From: Syngnathus acus
Lineage: Eukaryota; Chordata; Actinopteri; Syngnathiformes; Syngnathidae
Assembly (NCBI RefSeq): GCF_901709675.1
Contig: NC_051102.1
Span: forward strand, 8,279,412 to 8,343,411
Reading direction: 5' to 3'
Length of the DNA: 64,000 nucleotides
Position 1 is the stretch's first letter, and every line of letters begins with the position of its first letter. This document shows positions 60,624-64,000 of this stretch, one piece after another. The translations under genes were made by a program, and so were the position numbers. The notes under the pieces were generated by a model, which worked only from the letters and a program-made list of their open reading frames with translations, searched no databases and was not told where the DNA came from.

Positions 60624-62619
60624 AAAAAATTCTGTTAATGCTCCCAAAAATGGTTGAAATCCAAGTGCCGGTTCTCGTTCATCTGTTTGTGGCGTTGAGG
60701 TCAAGGCTCTACATTTTCGAAGGTCTTCCCACAACGTTGCAAGCGTTCAGTCGTCCCGAAATACTTTGGCAAGATGACAAATGAAGTGTCAGCTACGCTC
60801 GCCCAACTGGTAATTGATCAAATAATTGATTCTTTTCATACATTTGCGGGCGTCTCGTGCAGTGACTGCATTCAGCAAATATTGGAAGGGAGTTGTTCTT
60901 TTCATTAGCACCCGCCAGTGGTCGTGTCTTGCACCTCGCCTCTAATTGCTTGGCGACTTTGTGATAGAAAACAGCACACACAGAAAAAGAGACGGCAGTT
61001 CTCATTTGGGAGAGGGAGAGGGGGGGGGGGATGTCCCGAAGCGCGGGCCAACACGGACGGCTATCCCTCACTGGCGCGGGCCCCTCGCCGTCCGTCACCC
61101 TCTGTGGGCCGCGCGCCGCCCTCGGCCACGGCTAGGTAATAGCTCTGATGAGAGCCCTCCACTTTGTTTCAGAAATAATTTGCCACTCCTGCCGCCTGCA
61201 GGGGCTGCGCGGTAATAAAAATGAATCACACCGCTAACCTCTCCAAACTTCTTCCCCCTTCCACCACCTCGGCAACAACTCTTTAACCCCTTCTCTGCCG
61301 ACCCCCCTTTTGCACGTAAAAGAAGAACTCACAGGTTCCAAGTACGAGAACCCCCAGAGGAGCTTTGGAATAGCCCCGAGCTCTCGTGGAGGAAACGTCG
61401 TTAATTAAGATGACCGAATGAGTGGCTCGCTCTCTCTGTCTAAATCAAAGCCACAGGTCGGTCATTAGGCCTGTGTGGGCCTGATTGTCCCCCATGCCAA
61501 CGAGTTGACTGGCACACCAAACTTAAGTTCGACCTTAAACGAATCGCAGTCGGCTCATTTTGGTCTGAAAATGATTCATTGATAATCAAAACAATGATCA
61601 ATTAATCGGATGGTTTCCGGTTCAATTGAGAGCTAGCCGGTTTGACGGGGAGCGTACATATGTTCATCCGTGACGCTTGACCTGCTTTGGAACAGTAACT
61701 AATGTGATGCAAAGGAGGATTTGGACATGTCGAGCGCACGTCGGCGTCCCCTATCAGCTTTGTGCGCGAGTCAAGGGTTGAGCCAGGGGTTAACAGCATG
61801 AGCATTTAAGGCTGTTAACAAAAACACAGCCACTCCATCATGGCGGAGGGTGACAAGCTCATTAATGTCACAACATATTCAAGTTCGCCCGTCGCCATTC
61901 ATCTCGGAAAGACCTTTTGAATGGCGTCCGCGCGGACACTCTAAATCTGTTCACGAGGGAAGCAGGAAAAGTGGCGACTGCTCCACCTGTAAACGTCATT
62001 TACAAGACAAGCGCCTTTCAAAATGCAATCCGATTGGTTGAAGAAAGGGGCTCATAGCCAATGTACATGTCATTTAGTGAACCAAGTTAACTGTAACATC
62101 TGGTAATGGCCATGACAAGACAGAACGAAAATGAAGGTGGAGAAAAGGGGAGGAGGCTTTCTTTGGCACTTTTGGCTGCTGCCTCGACTGGATTGCTGGC
62201 CCTTAGCAACCTTTGATAGTTTGGGGCCCAGCTTTCATTGGCTTTCTTTTCTTCCTGTGCCTTCCCTCTTGGCCCCCAACTCTCTCTTGTCCCTCTTCTT
62301 CTGCCGTCTCTTCCCTCCCCTCTGTTGGGCCGCATGGGAACGCGACCCTTAGCGGTCGCCCGACTGCGAGCTCCCTTCGGGCCGGTCGGTTTCTCCTCTT
62401 CGCCGCGTCTATTTGATACACGAGCGGATCGGAGGAGGAGCTTTGATGGTTGTCGGTGGGACGGACGTCCTCCTCTGATGCACCGTCTCGGTTTCCCCTT
62501 CCTATAAATCCCCGATTGTCTTTTCAGGCTTGACTAATTGTCCTGGTTTGTTGCTCTTTATTTGAATCCAGTCATGTGTTCTTGACTCCGTGGGCCCGCG
62601 CTGAGGAGAATCATTCCGC

Positions 62620-62705
62620 CGTTTGCCACTTAATTAAGTCAGGGTCAGGAGCCATCGCTCAACACAGAGCTCTAATAGAATTATAAAAGAGGCCTTTCTA
62701 CTGTT
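62620..62705. promoter_or_regulatory. Candidate conserved enhancer
   Basis: CCACTTAATTAAGTCAGGGT contains the perfect palindrome ACTTAATTAAGT, followed by CTCTAATAGAATTATAAAAG. Located in the intron after the last exon seen. Confidence 0.28.
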
Positions 62706-64000
62706 AAGGCCGCCGTGATGTATGTAGGTGCTTCAAACGAAAGGCGACACCGTCTCTTCACAAGGAATCCCCAGGAAGGTATTGGGGACTTTTGTGGAGT
62801 TAAACGGCAATTACCAAGGAAGGCTGGCGTAAACACAACTTGTTCTTAAGCTGGACGCAACACTGGCATTTTTATTGGGAACTCGGCGCTCCCTCCCGTC
62901 CCCCGAGCAACAGCCAAACGGTGAACAAGTATGCGCGCGAGGCCGGAGAAATCGCCGTATAAAAGTCCAATTTCCTAAATCTCCACCCATAGTGAGAAAA
63001 TTCAACCCCCTTTCTCCTGTGCCGTCCTGCCACTTTGACATGCTAAATCTGCTGATTTTATTTTTTGGGCCTCCTGCGGTGAGGAAGTGTCCTTTTCAAA
63101 GCGCTGCGCTTCCCCTCCCGAGCGTCTCAAGCCGACCGCTGTTTGGATTGCTCTTCTATTCCAAACAAAAGACAGAAGCGGGGATTACCATTTCACTTCC
63201 TTTCACATTCTAGCTTTCTACTAAGACTTTTTTTTTTTTCTTGCGGTGAGCTGGGTTAACATGGTTAGCATGGCAGGTACTTTTTAGCGGCGAGTTTCGG
63301 AATGTCCTATTTAAACTGTCGCTAAGCAACTCATGAAAACATCTTTTATAATGCCACGTATCTTTTAAAAGATGCCTTTTTTTCTTTTTTTTTGGCCTCA
63401 AACGTAATCCTCATCCTTTTCCCTCACCCTTCAGTTTATTTTGTAACAAAACTTTCTCTCTTTGTTTCACATCTGAGCATCAACTTTCCGCCTCATTTAA
63501 CTCGTGCCAATTCACCGGGCCCGACCCATTCAGACCCTCATTCAAAGCCGCTGATTTACATTTGGAGCCCCATCTAAAGGGCTGTAAATCATACCGTGTT
63601 TTTTCTACTTAATTTGTCGGCCAAAGAATGACGTTCTCTCTCACCGGAAATAAGAGAGGAGGGCGCCACGGCCTCTTCCTGCTTGAAGGCCAATTGATTT
63701 GCTAACGGGCTTGTCCAGCTCACGACGTGACTGACGAGGGATTGATGGTCTGACACCATAAAACTCGCCAATTGCCTGCCATTAGGGCGCCTTTGTCGGC
63801 CGCACAATAAGCCCATTGCTAAGAAAAGGGCTCCTTATGGTTTAGCGAGGACGCCGGCATTCTCCTGCGCATTTTCCCCGCGGCCGTGACAAAAATGAAC
63901 CGTGTGGTCATCGACGCCGTCTTAAGGTGTTTGGCTTTACAAGGTTGCTTTGTTTTCTTTTGGTAGTTCATCAATCCGCGCTTCGTCTTCCACTTCCGAG

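Overview
The window is vertebrate genomic DNA, most likely from a ray-finned (teleost) fish. This rests on exons of 60-220 bp with GT-AG introns of 72 bp to 5.5 kb, abundant CA and homopolymer tracts, and several repeat types common in teleosts: a hAT miniature element with an 8-bp target duplication, a Tc1-like fragment, and palindromic 'CCGTATTTTCC' elements. I cannot name the species.

One gene accounts for all the coding sequence I can support: agap3 (centaurin-gamma-3), an Arf GTPase-activating protein, on the + strand. Bases 1 to about 21.1 kb hold no recognisable gene, only repeats and one CpG-rich stretch. They may be the upstream flank, or an intron of a longer transcript whose canonical first exon lies before the window. 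Two alternative first coding exons follow. A small one (21219-21330, 37 codons) has an upstream ORF whose stop codon overlaps the start. A large one (22905-24291, 462 codons) resembles the long N-terminus of AGAP2/PIKE-L. Both end in phase 1 and fit the shared exon at 27275.

Exons from 27275 to 33869 encode the Ras-like GTP-binding domain. There the transcript can apparently go two ways. It can end in an alternative terminal exon at 35037-35174, with a 1.3-kb 3' UTR and a poly(A) signal at 36514; this corresponds to the short form called CRAG in mammals. Or it can continue through 37159-53383 and 57856-58010 (split PH domain) to 58215-58666 (Arf-GAP zinc finger). The reading frame is open across all sixteen joined exons, 1,106 codons plus two bases with the long N-terminus. 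The window ends inside the next intron, so the rest of the Arf-GAP domain and the ankyrin repeats lie beyond base 64000.

The introns from about 43 kb onward hold many stretches rich in TAATTA/ATTA cores that look like conserved developmental enhancers. In human, AGAP3 lies next to the homeobox gene GBX1, so these may be gbx1-type enhancers inside a bystander gene. That is inference and needs alignment to other fish.
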